Position numbers and translations under genes: made by a program
Assembly: GCA_002706405.1 (NCBI GenBank)
Contig: PALN01000073.1
Location: 1-41,088, forward strand
Direction: 5' to 3'
From: Rhodospirillaceae bacterium
GTDB taxonomy: Bacteria; Pseudomonadota; Alphaproteobacteria; Rhodospirillales; Casp-alpha2
Length of the DNA: 41,088 bases
The notes under the pieces: model-generated
The model's input: the letters and a program-made list of their open reading frames with translations, nothing else
Databases searched by the model: none
What the model was told of the DNA's origin: nothing
Shown here: positions 25,368-32,869 of the stretch, one piece after another
Layout: each line of letters starts with the position of its first letter
Position numbering within the stretch: position 1 is the first letter of the stretch

Positions 25368-25847
25368 ATGCTGAAAGCCTTGAACATTGATCCGGGCAAG
25401 TGCACGGGCTGTCTGCAGTGCGAACTCGCCTGCTCATTCGAGAACGAAGGCGTGTTCAATCCGTCCAAGTCGCGGATCAAGGTCTTTAACTTCCACGACC
25501 AGGGCCGCTTCGTTCCTTATACCTGCACGCAATGCGACGAAGCCTGGTGCATGCATGCCTGTCCGGTCGACGCCATATCGCTGAACAAGCTGACAGGCGC
25601 CAAAGAGGTCAACGACAACCTCTGCGTCGGGTGCAAGGTCTGCACCATCGCCTGTCCCTTCGGCACGGTGAATTACAACTCCGCCACCGGCAAGGTCATC
25701 AAGTGCGACCTGTGCGGCGGCGATCCGGAATGCGCCAAGGCCTGCCCGACCGACGCCATTACCTATGTGGACGCCGACTGGACCGGCCTGGACAAGATGC
25801 GCAAATGGGCGTCGAAGACCGACGCCGGCCAGCAAGCCGCGCACTGA
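25368..25847 (+). CDS. aorA: Polyferredoxin, electron-transfer subunit of aldehyde oxidoreductase
   Basis: 159 residues with cysteine motifs for four [4Fe-4S] clusters: CTGCLQCELAC, CTQCDEAWCMHACP, CVGCKVCTIACP and CDLCGGDPECAKACP. This is the pattern of HycB/DmsB-like Fe-S subunits and of AorA of multi-subunit aldehyde:acceptor oxidoreductases. It would pass electrons between the tungsten subunit and the FAD subunit encoded downstream. It begins a tight five-gene operon, 16 bases before the catalytic gene. GGGAGG precedes the ATG. Confidence 0.9.
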   Translation: MLKALNIDPGKCTGCLQCELACSFENEGVFNPSKSRIKVFNFHDQGRFVPYTCTQCDEAWCMHACPVDAISLNKLTGAKEVNDNLCVGCKVCTIACPFGTVNYNSATGKVIKCDLCGGDPECAKACPTDAITYVDADWTGLDKMRKWASKTDAGQQAAH

Positions 25848-25863
25848 CGGGGAGGATGATGTC

Positions 25864-27711
25864 ATGGCATGGGCACGGCGGATACTGCGGGTCAACCTGA
25901 CCAAGGGCACCTGCACGCATGAACCCCTCAACATGGATTGGGCCAAGCGCTATCTGGGTCAGCGCGGCCTGGCGACGAAATACCTGACGGAAGAGATCGA
26001 CCCCAAGGTCGACCCTCTTGATCCCGGGAACAAGCTGATCATGGCGACCGGGCCGCTGACCGGCACTTGTGCCTCCACGGCCGGGCGCTATTCGGTGATC
26101 ACCAAGGGGGCGCTGACAGGCGCCATCGCATGTTCCAATTCGGGCGGCTTCTTCGGCAACGAAATGAAGAACGCCGGGCTGGACATGATTATTTTCGAAG
26201 GCCGCGCCACGTCGCCGGTCTATCTGTTCATCGACAATGACGACTGCCAATTGCTGGATGCCTCGGGCTATTGGGGCACCTCCGTGTGGGACACGGAAGA
26301 GGGCATCAAGGAAGCCCACGGCGACCCGCAGATCCGCGTCGCCTCGATCGGCGTGGCCGGTGAAAAGGGCGTCAAGTTCGCCTGTGTCGTCAACGACATG
26401 CACCGTGCTGCCGGGCGGTCCGGCGTCGGCACGGTGATGGGCTCCAAAAACCTGAAGGCCGTGGCCATCCGCGGCACCAAGGGGGTGTCCGTCGACGACA
26501 TGCCGGCCTTCCTCAAGGCCGCCGCCGCCGGTAAGGCCGTGCTGGCGGACAACGCGGTGACCGGGCAGGGGCTGCCGGCCTACGGCACCCAGGTCTTGAT
26601 GAACGTGATCAATGAAACGGGTGCCCTGCCGACCCGCAACCACCGCGACATTCAGTTCGAGGGCGCGTCGAAGATTTCCGCCGAGGCCATGGCCGAGCCG
26701 CGTGAATCGGACGGCAAGCCCAATCTGGTGCGCAATGCCGCCTGCTTCGGCTGCACCATCGCCTGCGGGCGGGTGTCGACCATCGACCGCACCCATTACA
26801 CGGTGGTCGATCGGCCGCAGTATCAGAAGGCGTCGGGCGGGCTGGAATACGAGGCCGCCTGGGCCTTGGGCGCGGCAACCGGCGTCGATGACCTGGACGC
26901 CCTGACCTTCGCCAATTTCATCTGCAACGAGCAGGGGATCGACCCCATCTCGTTCGGCGCCACGGTCGGTGCCGCCATGGAGATGTTCGAGGACGGCGTC
27001 ATCACCACCAAGGAGGCAGGCGGGATCGACGTCAAGTTCGGATCCGCCAAGGCGCTGACCGATCTGGCCGAGCTGTGCGGCCGGGGTGAGGGCTTCGGGG
27101 CGGAGATCGGTCTCGGCTCCAAGCTGCTGTGTGAAAAGTACGGCAAGCCGGAACTGTCCATGTCCGTGAAAGGCCAGGAATTTCCGGCCTATGACGGCCG
27201 CGGCATCCAGGGCATGGGCCTGACCTATGCCACCTCCAACCGGGGGGCCTGCCACCTGCGCAGCTATACCGTTGCGTCGGAAATCCTGGGCATTCCGGAA
27301 AAGACCGATCCTCTCGTCACCGACGGCAAGGCGGGCCTGGTCAAGGCGTTTCAGGACGCGACGGCGGCGGTCGACAGTGCCGGCATCTGCGTGTTCACCA
27401 CCTTTGCCTGGACCCTGGAAGACATTGCGCCACAGATCGACGCCGCCTGCGAGGGCGACTGGAGCGTCGAGGCCCTGTTGGCGACGGGGGAACGGATCTG
27501 GAACCTGGAACGCCAATTCAATCTGGCCGCCGGGTTCACGGGCAAGGACGACAACCTGCCTCCGCGCCTGATGAAGGATGCGGCCAAGACCGGTCCGGCC
27601 AAGGGGCTGACCAGCGGATTGGACAAGATGCTGCCGGAATATTATCAGCTGCGCGGCTGGTCCAAGGACGGCGTGCCGACCAACGAGACCGTCAGCCGGC
27701 TGGAGCTGTAG
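25864..27711 (+). CDS. aorB: Aldehyde oxidoreductase, W/Mo-bispterin catalytic subunit
   Basis: 615 residues, standard AOR family length. AOR enzymes oxidise aldehydes to acids at a tungsten or molybdenum bis-pyranopterin site. The Fe-S ligands are Cys294, Cys297, Cys301 and probably Cys509, matching the CxxC-x3-C plus distant Cys pattern of Pyrococcus AOR. The N-terminal GQRGLATKYL and TGPLTGT segments and NSGGFFGNEMKNAG are typical of the pterin-binding region. GGGGAGG precedes the ATG at 25864. The partner genes place it in the bacterial AorABC type, which can couple aldehyde oxidation to NAD and is known from aromatic-degrading bacteria. The substrate is unknown. Confidence 0.93.
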   Translation: MAWARRILRVNLTKGTCTHEPLNMDWAKRYLGQRGLATKYLTEEIDPKVDPLDPGNKLIMATGPLTGTCASTAGRYSVITKGALTGAIACSNSGGFFGNEMKNAGLDMIIFEGRATSPVYLFIDNDDCQLLDASGYWGTSVWDTEEGIKEAHGDPQIRVASIGVAGEKGVKFACVVNDMHRAAGRSGVGTVMGSKNLKAVAIRGTKGVSVDDMPAFLKAAAAGKAVLADNAVTGQGLPAYGTQVLMNVINETGALPTRNHRDIQFEGASKISAEAMAEPRESDGKPNLVRNAACFGCTIACGRVSTIDRTHYTVVDRPQYQKASGGLEYEAAWALGAATGVDDLDALTFANFICNEQGIDPISFGATVGAAMEMFEDGVITTKEAGGIDVKFGSAKALTDLAELCGRGEGFGAEIGLGSKLLCEKYGKPELSMSVKGQEFPAYDGRGIQGMGLTYATSNRGACHLRSYTVASEILGIPEKTDPLVTDGKAGLVKAFQDATAAVDSAGICVFTTFAWTLEDIAPQIDAACEGDWSVEALLATGERIWNLERQFNLAAGFTGKDDNLPPRLMKDAAKTGPAKGLTSGLDKMLPEYYQLRGWSKDGVPTNETVSRLEL

Positions 27712-27715
27712 GGCG

Positions 27716-28951
27716 ATGACCTACGTCATCATCGGCGCCGGCCCGGCCGGGGTCGTCGCGGCGGAAACGCTTGCCAAGACCGACCCGGGATCCGACATCG
27801 TGCTGCTGGGCGGCGAAGGCGATCCGCCCTATTCCCGCATGGCCATTCCCTATGTTCTGACCGGCATCATCGACCACGGCGGCACGCATCTGCGCAAGAC
27901 GGCGGGGCATTACGACGCCCTCGGCATCACTTATCGCCAGGGCCGGGCGGCGGGCATCGACGTCAAAGGCCGCAAGGTCGCCCTGGAAGACGGTGGCGCG
28001 CAGGCCTACGACACCCTTCTGATCGCCACCGGGGCGAGCCCGATCAAGCCGCCCGTGCCGGGGCTCGACCGGCCCGGGGTGCATCATTGCTGGACTCTGG
28101 ACGACTGCCGCGAGATCGAAAAGCTGGCGCAAAAGGGCGCCGAGGTGGTCCTCATGGGGGCCGGCTTCATCGGCTGCATCATCCTGGAAGCCCTGGTCGA
28201 ACGGGGCGTCAAGCTGACCGTGGTCGAAGCCCTGGACCGCATGGTGCCGCGCATGATGAACGAGACGGCGGGCACCCTCATCAAGGACTGGTGCCAGGCC
28301 AAGGGCATCAAGGTGCATACCTCGACCAAGGTCACGGAAGTCGCGGAGAAGGACGGCCGCTTGGCCGTCGTCATGGACAATGGCGAGGCTGCCGCGGCCG
28401 ATCTGGTCGTCGTCGCCGCCGGGGTGAAGTCCAACATCGGCTTCATCGACGGCACGGGCATGAAGGCCGAACAGGGCATCCTGGTCGACGAGTTCCTGCG
28501 GACTTCCGTCGACGGCATCTACGCTGCCGGTGACTGCGCCCAGGGCCCGGATTTCGGCGGCGGCTTCAACGTTCATGCCATTCAGCCGACCTCGACCGAA
28601 CACGGCCGTTTCGCCGCCCTCAACATGGCCGGCAAGGTGACGCCTTATAAAGGCTCATTGCAGATGAACGTGCTGGATACGGCGGGGTTGATTTCGACCT
28701 CGTTCGGCGACTGGGAAGGGGGCAAGGGAACGGAGAGTGCCGAGGCCCTGGACCGCGACCGCTTCAAGTACCTGCGCTTGAATTTCAAGGACGATGTGCT
28801 GGTCGGTGCCCTGTCCTTGGGCCGCACGGACCACATGGGCGTGCTGCGTGGCCTGATCCAGAACCGCACGCCGCTGGGCCTGTGGAAGGCGCGGTTGATG
28901 GACGACCCGCATCGCATCATGGAAGCCTATGTCGCCCATGCCTATGCCTGA
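27716..28951 (+). CDS. aorC: FAD/NAD(P)-dependent oxidoreductase subunit of aldehyde oxidoreductase
   Basis: 411 residues with an N-terminal FAD dinucleotide fold (VIIGAGPAGVVAAE), a second nucleotide fold (VVLMGAGFIGCIILE, about residues 143-157) and a C-terminal FAD motif (GIYAAGDCAQG). This is the NADH oxidase/nitrite reductase-like flavoprotein group. Four bases separate it from the catalytic subunit gene. In AorABC enzymes this subunit links the Fe-S chain to NAD. Confidence 0.9.
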   Translation: MTYVIIGAGPAGVVAAETLAKTDPGSDIVLLGGEGDPPYSRMAIPYVLTGIIDHGGTHLRKTAGHYDALGITYRQGRAAGIDVKGRKVALEDGGAQAYDTLLIATGASPIKPPVPGLDRPGVHHCWTLDDCREIEKLAQKGAEVVLMGAGFIGCIILEALVERGVKLTVVEALDRMVPRMMNETAGTLIKDWCQAKGIKVHTSTKVTEVAEKDGRLAVVMDNGEAAAADLVVVAAGVKSNIGFIDGTGMKAEQGILVDEFLRTSVDGIYAAGDCAQGPDFGGGFNVHAIQPTSTEHGRFAALNMAGKVTPYKGSLQMNVLDTAGLISTSFGDWEGGKGTESAEALDRDRFKYLRLNFKDDVLVGALSLGRTDHMGVLRGLIQNRTPLGLWKARLMDDPHRIMEAYVAHAYA

Positions 28952-28966
28952 CGGCGGGGTCACCCC

Positions 28967-29218
28967 ATGAAGATTCGGGTCAAGCTCTATGCCTCCCTGG
29001 CCGAGCACCTGCCGGCGGGGACCAAGGGCAACGAAACCGACCTGGAGGTCGCCGCCGACGCGACCCCGGCCACGGTCATCGCCCAGCTCGGCCTGCCGGA
29101 AAAGATGTGCCATCTGGTGTTGCTGAACGGCGTCTATGTGGAACCCTCGGCGCGGGCGGCCACGTCCATCCGCGACGGCGACGCACTCGCCATGTGGCCG
29201 CCGGTGGCGGGGGGCTAG
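28967..29218 (+). CDS. MoaD/ThiS-like sulfur carrier protein of the aldehyde oxidoreductase operon
   Basis: 83 residues with the ubiquitin-like beta-grasp pattern and a C-terminal Gly-Gly (WPPVAGG), the site activated as thiocarboxylate in MoaD and ThiS. In aldehyde oxidoreductase operons such a protein probably serves cofactor sulfur insertion for the tungsten pterin. It follows the flavoprotein gene by 15 bases. Confidence 0.85.
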   Translation: MKIRVKLYASLAEHLPAGTKGNETDLEVAADATPATVIAQLGLPEKMCHLVLLNGVYVEPSARAATSIRDGDALAMWPPVAGG

Positions 29219-29223
29219 GTCAT

Positions 29224-29517
29224 TTGGCCGGGCCGGTCGTCATCACCAAGGAAATGGCCCTGACGCGGGCAGGCTTCTTTCGCGGCATCGCCAAGGCGCT
29301 GGGTACCGACGCCTATGTGGAAACGGCGGGCGGGATCGTTCTTGAACAGGATGGCCGGCGGCTGGAAATCACCCTGGGCCCCGAGCGGCAGCGTAAGATC
29401 GCCTTGATGGTGATCGAGATCATGGACGTGACCCTGGTGTTTTCGGGATATTCAGAAGCCGACCGGACGGCGGCGCTTGCGGTCTTTGACCGGGCGTTTC
29501 AGCGGGGCGGTGGATGA
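29224..29517 (+). CDS. Small protein of unknown function ending the aldehyde oxidoreductase operon
   Basis: 97 residues from a TTG at 29224, six bases after the MoaD-like stop; an in-frame GTG at 29194 inside the previous gene is an alternative start. The sequence has a compact alpha/beta look, with TRAGFFRGIAKALG, a strand pair (GIVLEQDGRRLEITLGPERQRKI) and VTLVFSGYSEADRTAALAVFDRAF. It has no cysteine, signal or membrane segment. Its position suggests an accessory or assembly role, but I do not recognise the family. Confidence 0.6.
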   Translation: MAGPVVITKEMALTRAGFFRGIAKALGTDAYVETAGGIVLEQDGRRLEITLGPERQRKIALMVIEIMDVTLVFSGYSEADRTAALAVFDRAFQRGGG

Positions 29518-29660
29518 AATTGCCGGCGGGAGGCAGCGGGCTTCTGAGCCGAACATAAGTATCGAAAAAATTGATAAAAGAGATTGTTTTTTTCAATTGA
29601 AAGTAACCTGCAGTGACCCCAACTAACCCGAATTAGGAGTAATCCCCGAAAGTAAGTTCG

Positions 29661-31526
29661 ATGCGCCTGAGACGGTCAGCGCCGAGTGGCAACGGCAACG
29701 TTGAAGATCTATTGACCAATGCCATTGCAATGCATCGTGCGGGCGATATCGAGGGTGCCCTCACAATCTATCGCCGTATCCTAAAACGGCAGACACCGCG
29801 CACCGACGTCGCGGAACTTGCGGGAATTGCCTTGTTCCAACTGGACCGGCCCGGCGCGGCCGCCGATTATTTTCGCAAGGTTGTCGAACTCCGTCCTGAC
29901 TATGCCGACGCGCACTTCAACCTGGGCACCGCGTTGAAGGCCAAGAAGGATTTCACAGGAGCTGTCGCCGCTCTGCGCGCGGCCCTGGCCCTGGATCCCG
30001 GGCGCGCCGACGCGTGGAACAACCTGGGACTCTCATTGCAGGAAACGGTCGACTTTCAGGGCAGCATCGACGCCTTCCAACATGCTCTCGCGCTGGAACC
30101 TGGTAATCCAGATTTCCTGGAGAATGCCGCCTCTGTGTTCGATGCCATAAACGACCAGGAGACCGCACGGCATCTGTATCAGCATGCCCTTGAGTGCGGC
30201 GGCGATCAGGCGCGTCTGATGGTCTGCATTGCCATCACCCATATCGCCGCCGGTGAATTGGATCAGGCGCTTGCCGTCATTCAACGGGCACGGACGGCGG
30301 CACCCGGTGACCCACTCGTCATCGGCTGGGCTGCCTATCTTGAAGAACGGCGGAACAATGAAAATGAGAGCCAACGCTTGGTTGAAACGGGTCTCGCCAT
30401 TGCTCCGAATGACTCTCTGTTGAATTCCATCCAGGCATGTCTTGATGTGCGGCGTAAGGATTACGCCGCCGCTTTGGATCATCTGGCCATTGCGCTGAAA
30501 TCTGCAGTTTCTCAACGTCATTCCGGACTTGAGGCGATCGCCCGTTTCGAACTGGCGCGAACATTGGATATCCAGGGCCGCTACGCCGACGCCTTCACAC
30601 AGATCGAACGTGCGAACAAGGCCGTGGCCCGTTATGCCGACGTCGACATCGCGGCCTATCGTCGGGTCATCAATGATTATCGCCGGGCCTTTGGAGGGCG
30701 GGCGCCGCCGCCAGCACCTTCGGTGGTAGGTGCAGATGGGGACGGGCGGCAATCGTCGCCGATCTTCCTGGTCGGGTTTCCCCGTTCCGGCACGACTCTC
30801 GTCGGTGCGATGCTCGGCGCCCATCCTAGGGTCACGACGTTGGACGAACGGCTGATGTTAAGCGACGTCGAGCAGGAGATTCGCGGATTCCACGCTGCGT
30901 TCGCAGATGGATTGGCTGCTGTCGGAGCGGTCGACCGCGAACGCCTGCAAGGGATATATTTTGCGCATGCGCGTCGGTTCGGATGGCAGGCGGACCCCGA
31001 TCAGGTGTTGCTCGACAAGAATCCGTTGTACATGGTCAAGGCTGGGTTGATTGAACGGCTGTTTCCGGGCAGTTCCCTGGTGTACGTCGCCCGCCATCCG
31101 CTGGACGTTTGTTTCAGTTGCTTCATGCAGAACTTCAAGCCGTCATCGGCGTTGGCGCACTTCCGGTCTCTGGAGACGACAGCCGACTTGTACGAAGAAG
31201 TCATGGAGATTTGGCTGGATTTCAAGGAGCAGACGCGTATTCCCATACATGAAATCCGATACGAATCCCTGGTCGGCGATCCCGGCGGGACCATCCGGGA
31301 CTTGGTGTCCCGTATTGGTCTTGAGTGGTCGGACGATATCGCCAGCTATCATGAAACTTCAAACGTCGGCTTCGATATTCTTACACCCAGCTATCGCGAA
31401 GTTTCGGAGCCCGTCTACAAGCGGGCACGTGGCCGCTGGCGGAACTACGCGAACTGGCTCTCCCCTTTGCGGGAACGTTTGGCGCCCATCTCCAGACGGC
31501 TGGGGTATGATTTGACCGCCGATTGA
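29661..31526 (+). CDS. TPR-repeat sulfotransferase
   Basis: 621 residues. The N-terminal half (about 14-330) is a series of tetratricopeptide repeats such as ADAHFNLGTALKAKKDFTGAVAALRAALALDPG. The C-terminal half is a PAPS-dependent sulfotransferase with the 5'-phosphosulfate loop PRSGTTL starting at Pro374, and the 3'-phosphate region VYVARHPLDVCFS. Such two-part proteins modify cell-surface or protein acceptors in many proteobacteria; the acceptor here is unknown. The start is uncertain: an in-frame stop at 29652 forbids an upstream start, and the best AGGAG (about 29636) is too far away. The 29540-29660 leader is unusually AT-rich. Confidence 0.85.
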   Translation: MRLRRSAPSGNGNVEDLLTNAIAMHRAGDIEGALTIYRRILKRQTPRTDVAELAGIALFQLDRPGAAADYFRKVVELRPDYADAHFNLGTALKAKKDFTGAVAALRAALALDPGRADAWNNLGLSLQETVDFQGSIDAFQHALALEPGNPDFLENAASVFDAINDQETARHLYQHALECGGDQARLMVCIAITHIAAGELDQALAVIQRARTAAPGDPLVIGWAAYLEERRNNENESQRLVETGLAIAPNDSLLNSIQACLDVRRKDYAAALDHLAIALKSAVSQRHSGLEAIARFELARTLDIQGRYADAFTQIERANKAVARYADVDIAAYRRVINDYRRAFGGRAPPPAPSVVGADGDGRQSSPIFLVGFPRSGTTLVGAMLGAHPRVTTLDERLMLSDVEQEIRGFHAAFADGLAAVGAVDRERLQGIYFAHARRFGWQADPDQVLLDKNPLYMVKAGLIERLFPGSSLVYVARHPLDVCFSCFMQNFKPSSALAHFRSLETTADLYEEVMEIWLDFKEQTRIPIHEIRYESLVGDPGGTIRDLVSRIGLEWSDDIASYHETSNVGFDILTPSYREVSEPVYKRARGRWRNYANWLSPLRERLAPISRRLGYDLTAD

Positions 31527-31636
31527 TCTCCGGGCCAATGCGACGGGATGACCGCGGAACGGTTGGAGCGGGCATCTTCAAATAACCTAAATGTACTAAC
31601 GGTCTCTGTAGAGTCGAGCGTTCCGTCCGCATCAAA

Positions 31637-31653
31637 TTTAAAATTGTTCTAAA
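31637..31653. promoter_or_regulatory. Irr-box (ICE)-like palindrome upstream of the ferritin
   Basis: TTTAAAATTGTTCTAAA differs from the remembered Irr iron-control consensus TTTAGAA-N3-TTCTAAA by a single base. The symmetry extends one pair further on each side (A31636/T31654). It lies 89 bases upstream of the EncFtn-like ferritin start, just upstream of a candidate promoter. Irr is the heme/iron-responsive regulator of many alphaproteobacteria, so iron control of the ferritin is plausible. Confidence 0.5.
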
Positions 31654-31661
31654 TAGAAGTG

Positions 31662-31689
31662 TTGCACCCAGACACCATGGGCTTATCTT
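31662..31689 (+). promoter_or_regulatory. Candidate sigma-70 promoter of the ferritin gene
   Basis: TTGCAC (31662-31667) and TATCTT (31684-31689) are separated by 16 bases and lie 53 bases before the ferritin start. The match is modest. Position between the Irr-like box and the gene is the main support. Confidence 0.35.
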
Positions 31690-31741
31690 GCTAAAAGCTG
31701 TGTAGCGTTTGCCAACTGACACCAAGATCAAAGGAGTTCCC

Positions 31742-32044
31742 ATGTCGAGCGAAGGTTTCCACGAACCCCTGGAAAAACTGTCCGAAGAGACCATGGACCG
31801 CCACCGCGCCATTGTTTCCCTGATGGAGGAACTGGAGGCCGTTGACTGGTATCAGCAGCGCGTCGACGCCACATCGGATGAAGAGTTGAAGGCCATCCTG
31901 GCCCATAACCGGGATGAAGAGATCGAACATGCGGCGATGATCCTGGAATGGCTTCGCCGCCGGATGCCGCAGTTCGATAAGGAACTCCGCGACAGTCTGT
32001 TCAAGGACGGCCCGATCACCGGCCACCACGGCGACGACCACTAG
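31742..32044 (+). CDS. EncFtn-like ferritin without encapsulin targeting tail
   Basis: 100 residues, ATG 31742 after a good AAAGGAG site. The sequence matches the encapsulated-ferritin family of Rhodospirillum rubrum: MDRHRAIVSLMEELEAVDWYQQRVD and ILAHNRDEEIEHAAMILEWLRR. The ferroxidase ligands align: Glu30, Glu60 and His63 (E32, E62 and H65 in R. rubrum numbering), as do entry-site Glu29 and Glu32 and Tyr37. Known EncFtn proteins have a roughly 40-residue C-terminal tail with an encapsulin-loading motif. This one ends right after GPITGHHGDDH, and no encapsulin shell gene follows. It may work as an unpackaged ferroxidase. An Irr-like box and candidate promoter precede it and a strong terminator follows, making it monocistronic. 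Confidence 0.88.
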   Translation: MSSEGFHEPLEKLSEETMDRHRAIVSLMEELEAVDWYQQRVDATSDEELKAILAHNRDEEIEHAAMILEWLRRRMPQFDKELRDSLFKDGPITGHHGDDH

Positions 32045-32071
32045 ACCAGCCCCCATTTCCCAGGTTTCGGA

Positions 32072-32100
32072 CCCCGCGTGTTATCGACACGCGGGGTTTT
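32072..32100 (+). terminator. Rho-independent terminator after the ferritin
   Basis: CCCCGCGTG (32072-32080) and CACGCGGGG (32088-32096) form a perfect 9-bp stem with a seven-base loop, followed by TTTT. Confidence 0.9.
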
Positions 32101-32194
32101 CCATGTGCGTTGACCTAAATCATGGCGGGGGATCGCTTAATTGATCATCCTTTTTTGCATATACCGCACCATCGAACATGGAAGGATGAGACTG

Positions 32195-32860
32195 ATGGGT
32201 ACCGCACAGCGATCCGCACCGGAAAATAAGGTGGAAGCAAAGCGCGCCGAGGGTGGCGACGTTCCCGTCAAGCAGGACGCCACGACACCGGCGGAGGCTT
32301 GGCGGACCGACATGGAGCGCCTCATGGGCGATTGGTTTAGCGCCTGGGGCGGGCTTGGCCGTCTGCAGCCCTTCGGCGGCCTGTCGTCGGGGGCGACGAC
32401 TCCCGCGGCCGGTCTTGAGGAATGGCGGGCCCAGGCGGACCGCTATTTCGAGGACATGAACCGGCGGTGGGCCGATTTGACCCGCCTCAATCCGCTTGAA
32501 ATGTTCGGCGTACCGGCCGGGGTCGCCCTCAATCCGGAAGTCGACGTCAGTGACGGCGAGGACAAGTTCATGCTGAAGGCTGATCTGCCCGGACTGGCGG
32601 AAGACGATGTCGAGGTCGAGGTCAGCGGCGACGTGTTGACCATCTCCGGCCACAAGTCGGAATCGACCGAGGACAAGGAGACCGACTATTGCCGGCGCGA
32701 GCGCCGCTTCGGCTCGTTCCGCCGTTCGTTCAAGCTGCCCGACGGCGTTGTCGGCGACAAGGCGAAGGCGTCGTTCGATAAAGGGGTTCTGACGGTGACG
32801 GTGCCGAAGCAGAGCAAACCGCAGCAGCCCAAGGGCAAGAAGGTTCCGCTCAACGATTGA
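32195..32860 (+). CDS. Hsp20/alpha-crystallin small heat-shock protein
   Basis: 221 residues. The alpha-crystallin domain occupies about residues 108-205 (NPEVDVSDGEDKFMLKADLPGL, DVLTISGHKS, SFRRSFKLPDGV, KGVLTVTVPK). The N-terminal region of about 105 residues is long for a bacterial Hsp20, whose total length is usually 140-170. The start at 32195 has GGAAGG nine bases upstream; an ATG at 32186 would add three residues. I did not find a clear sigma-32 promoter or ROSE element in 32101-32194. Confidence 0.92.
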   Translation: MGTAQRSAPENKVEAKRAEGGDVPVKQDATTPAEAWRTDMERLMGDWFSAWGGLGRLQPFGGLSSGATTPAAGLEEWRAQADRYFEDMNRRWADLTRLNPLEMFGVPAGVALNPEVDVSDGEDKFMLKADLPGLAEDDVEVEVSGDVLTISGHKSESTEDKETDYCRRERRFGSFRRSFKLPDGVVGDKAKASFDKGVLTVTVPKQSKPQQPKGKKVPLND

Positions 32861-32869
32861 GCGGCGGCG

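Noticed and set aside
25759-27516. 585-codon minus-strand open frame
   Set aside because: Antisense shadow of the aldehyde oxidoreductase catalytic gene.
29560-29590. A/T-run hairpin as terminator of the aldehyde oxidoreductase operon
   Set aside because: The AAAAAA/TTTTTT pairing has no GC stem, so it does not qualify as an intrinsic terminator; it may be promoter-like AT-rich DNA.
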